DNA of 6,662 bases from Flavobacterium sp. (GTDB taxonomy: Bacteria; Bacteroidota; Bacteroidia; Flavobacteriales; Flavobacteriaceae), in the NCBI GenBank assembly GCA_017989775.1, contig JAGNPF010000084.1:1-6662 (forward strand). The letters run 5' to 3'. The stretch's first letter is position 1; every line of letters begins with the position of its first letter. The translations under genes were made by a program, and so were the position numbers. This document shows, in pieces, positions 5,766 to 6,662 of the stretch. The notes under the pieces were generated by a model. The model saw nothing but the letters and a program-made list of their open reading frames with translations, had not been told where the DNA came from and did no database searches.

Positions 5766-6068
5766 ATGGATGCAGGAGCCATTATCGAAATCAAGGACAA
5801 CACTTTTGCCAGACAATTTGAAACGATGACCGTAAATGGATTGGTAACTGTCGAATACTCTTTTCAAGAGAAAAAAATATTCTTGACAAAACTCAATGTC
5901 CCTGATTTATTTGACGACGATGAATTTATTTCTAATTTACTCAAGGAAATCATGGCCATTGCCATCGAGAGAAAACTGAAAGTTGTTCCCATTTTTCCCA
6001 GAATTGTTCTTTTCTTTAAAAAGAATCCAGTTTACAAAGAGCTGCTTCCTCCGGGAATTCGAATATAG
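5766..6068 (+). CDS. YjdJ/NATD1-like GNAT-fold protein, acetyl-CoA loop not recognisable
   Basis: Predicted 100-residue protein resembling the short COG2388 (YjdJ-type) branch of the GNAT acetyltransferases. The match is by pattern: strands around TVEYSF (28-33) and KIFLTKLNVP (37-46), a helix at about 53-69, KLKVVPIFPRI (70-80) in place of the family's xVVPxCPxV stretch, then FFKKNPVYKELL (83-94), which parallels the usual HPEYxxLL ending. The loop that normally binds the CoA pyrophosphate (Q/RxxGxG/A, between the VP strand and the helix) is replaced by acidic DLFDDDEF (47-54), with no glycine, and the CP cysteine is a phenylalanine. Acetyltransferase activity is therefore doubtful; it may be a binding or regulatory relative. 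The start at 5766 gives a normal length for this family. It is monocistronic by its surroundings. Confidence 0.75.
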   Translation: MDAGAIIEIKDNTFARQFETMTVNGLVTVEYSFQEKKIFLTKLNVPDLFDDDEFISNLLKEIMAIAIERKLKVVPIFPRIVLFFKKNPVYKELLPPGIRI

Positions 6069-6103
6069 AAAACGAAGTCGTTTATTGACGAAACCCGTTT
6101 TTT
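6069..6103 (+). terminator. Weak candidate terminator after the GNAT-like gene
   Basis: AAAACG (6069-6074) can pair with CGTTTT (6096-6101), enclosing a smaller GTC/GAC pairing, and the stem runs into six T (6098-6103). The pairing is AT-rich and interrupted, so this is tentative. The following stretch to about 6240 holds no gene or clear structure that I can see. Confidence 0.3.
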
Positions 6104-6246
6104 ATGACTTAAAAAAATTACTTTTCTATTTTTTTCCATTCTCTATTTTTTGACACATCAAGAAACCGAAAAAACAAGCCACTTCCCTTTTGTTTCAATA
6201 CCGAAACAGCAATCTGCCCCAATAAACTCAATAGAAAACTAAAAAT

Positions 6247-6258
6247 TAGTTGTTTAAA
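6247..6258. promoter_or_regulatory. Distal partial copy of the MarR operator
   Basis: TAGTTGTTTAAA repeats the first 12 bases of the palindrome at 6333-6350, exactly 86 bp upstream, or about eight helical turns. The second half-site is mostly lost (AAAAATTT follows instead of CAACTA). It may be an auxiliary site for the same regulator or an accidental match in AT-rich DNA. Confidence 0.35.
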
Positions 6259-6288
6259 AATTTGATTTAAAATTAATTAATAAAAAAA

Positions 6289-6310
6289 AATTGACAAACG
6301 AATGTCAATT
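6289..6310. promoter_or_regulatory. 22-bp inverted repeat upstream of the MarR-family gene
   Basis: AATTGACA (6289-6296) and TGTCAATT (6303-6310) are perfect 8-bp arms around a 6-nt spacer AACGAA centred on CG. It overlaps the place where the -33 element would stand for the -7 box at 6325. Its arms differ from the palindrome at 6333, so it may bind a different regulator. Confidence 0.45.
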
Positions 6311-6324
6311 CAATAAATGATTCA

Positions 6325-6332
6325 TATCTTTG
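6325..6332 (+). promoter_or_regulatory. -7 box of the MarR-family gene
   Basis: TATCTTTG matches TAnnTTTG exactly and is 23 bp upstream of the ATG at 6356. No TTTG is present at the -33 position, which suggests a weak or activator-dependent promoter. The start of transcription would fall inside the adjacent palindrome. Confidence 0.6.
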
Positions 6333-6350
6333 TAGTTGTTTAAACAACTA
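6333..6350. promoter_or_regulatory. Perfect 18-bp palindrome, candidate MarR-family operator
   Basis: TAGTTGTTTAAACAACTA is identical to its reverse complement over all 18 bases. It directly follows the -7 box and ends 5 bp before the start codon of a MarR-family gene. MarR-family dimers bind AT-rich palindromes of about this size, usually in their own promoters, so repression of its own gene is the natural reading. Confidence 0.65.
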
Positions 6351-6355
6351 TTGTT

Positions 6356-6662
6356 ATGGAAACTATATTTACACCCGAAAATTTATACGGCATTTTATCC
6401 GGAAGAACCCATTCAGCTTTCAACAGGGCGTTATTGAATAATTTTAGAAAAAACAACATTGCATTGACAAAAGAACAATGGACAATTTTAGGAGTCCTGT
6501 GGCAAGACGACGGCTGTTCCCAACAAACCTTGGCGGACAAAACCTATAGAGACAAACCCAGCATCACTCGTTTGATTGATAATTTAGAAAAAGAAGACTT
6601 AGTAGAACGGCGACCTCATGCCAAAGACAGGCGATTGAATTTGATTTTTCTCACCTCTAAAG
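6356..6662 (+). CDS. MarR-family transcriptional regulator, 3' end outside the window
   Basis: Winged-helix DNA-binding regulator; the first 102 codons are visible and the frame is open at the right edge. After an N-terminal helix (HSAFNRALLNNFRKNNIALT, 19-38), which would join the dimer interface, come LTKEQWTILGVLWQ (37-50), SQQTLADKT (55-63), the recognition-helix region KPSITRLIDNLEKEDLVERR (67-86) and the wing with the hallmark DRR (HAKDRRLNLIFLT, 88-100). The start at 6356-6358 is the first in frame and follows the -7 box and palindrome closely. The family often senses phenolic compounds, antibiotics or oxidants and controls itself plus a neighbouring efflux or enzyme gene; any such target would lie to the right, beyond the window. 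The ligand is unknown. Confidence 0.95.
   Translation, partial: METIFTPENLYGILSGRTHSAFNRALLNNFRKNNIALTKEQWTILGVLWQDDGCSQQTLADKTYRDKPSITRLIDNLEKEDLVERRPHAKDRRLNLIFLTSK

Noticed and set aside
6291..6332. TTGACA as a sigma-70 type -35 box with TATCTT as -10
   Set aside because: The spacing is 28 bp, far from 17, and TTGACA is one arm of an inverted repeat; the -7 box TATCTTTG fits the Bacteroidota pattern better.
1..6662. CRISPR arrays, tRNA or rRNA genes, insertion sequences, phage or defence genes
   Set aside because: I saw no regularly spaced repeats, tRNA-like folds, transposase motifs or long terminal inverted repeats anywhere in the window.

Overview
The window looks like an ordinary chromosomal stretch from a member of the Bacteroidota, most likely a Flavobacterium-like Flavobacteriaceae. 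The DNA is AT-rich. Starts have A-rich leaders without Shine-Dalgarno sequences. Several upstream regions carry the Bacteroidota -7 promoter box TAnnTTTG, at 620-627 (minus), 4137-4144 (minus), 4201-4208 and 6325-6332. The L34 and short CarB proteins also fit this group. No tRNA, rRNA, CRISPR array, insertion sequence or phage gene was seen.

Layout, left to right. A LacI-family repressor gene (minus strand) is cut by the left edge; a CpG-centred operator-like palindrome sits over its probable transcription start. The gap to about 850 holds a 30-bp dyad and a 23-codon ORF that reads like a bare signal peptide, possibly the stump of a lost exported protein. A terminator at 851-876 closes carB (minus, 895-3750), the large subunit of carbamoyl-phosphate synthase. 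This CarB has both ATP-grasp halves but lacks the C-terminal allosteric domain. Upstream of it lie a possible folded leader, the rpmH terminator, rpmH itself (L34, minus, 3904-4065) and a good rpmH promoter.

Divergent from rpmH is a small membrane protein with TPR-like helices (plus, 4231-4746). A perfect 16-bp bidirectional terminator separates it from a convergent alpha/beta hydrolase (minus, 4794-5453). A 312-bp gap follows with a promoter-like element and two small dyads. Then comes a 100-residue YjdJ/NATD1-like GNAT protein without a recognisable acetyl-CoA loop (plus, 5766-6068). The window ends in the first 102 codons of a MarR-family regulator (plus, from 6356), whose upstream region has a perfect 18-bp palindrome and a second inverted repeat on either side of the -7 box.

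The genes do not form one operon; nearly every one has its own promoter or terminator. carB and rpmH are housekeeping (pyrimidine/arginine supply, ribosome). The two regulators at the edges probably control themselves and genes outside the window. I did not find a clearly new multi-gene system. The points most worth following are the short CarB with its structured leader, the degenerate GNAT protein and the operator arrays at both edges.
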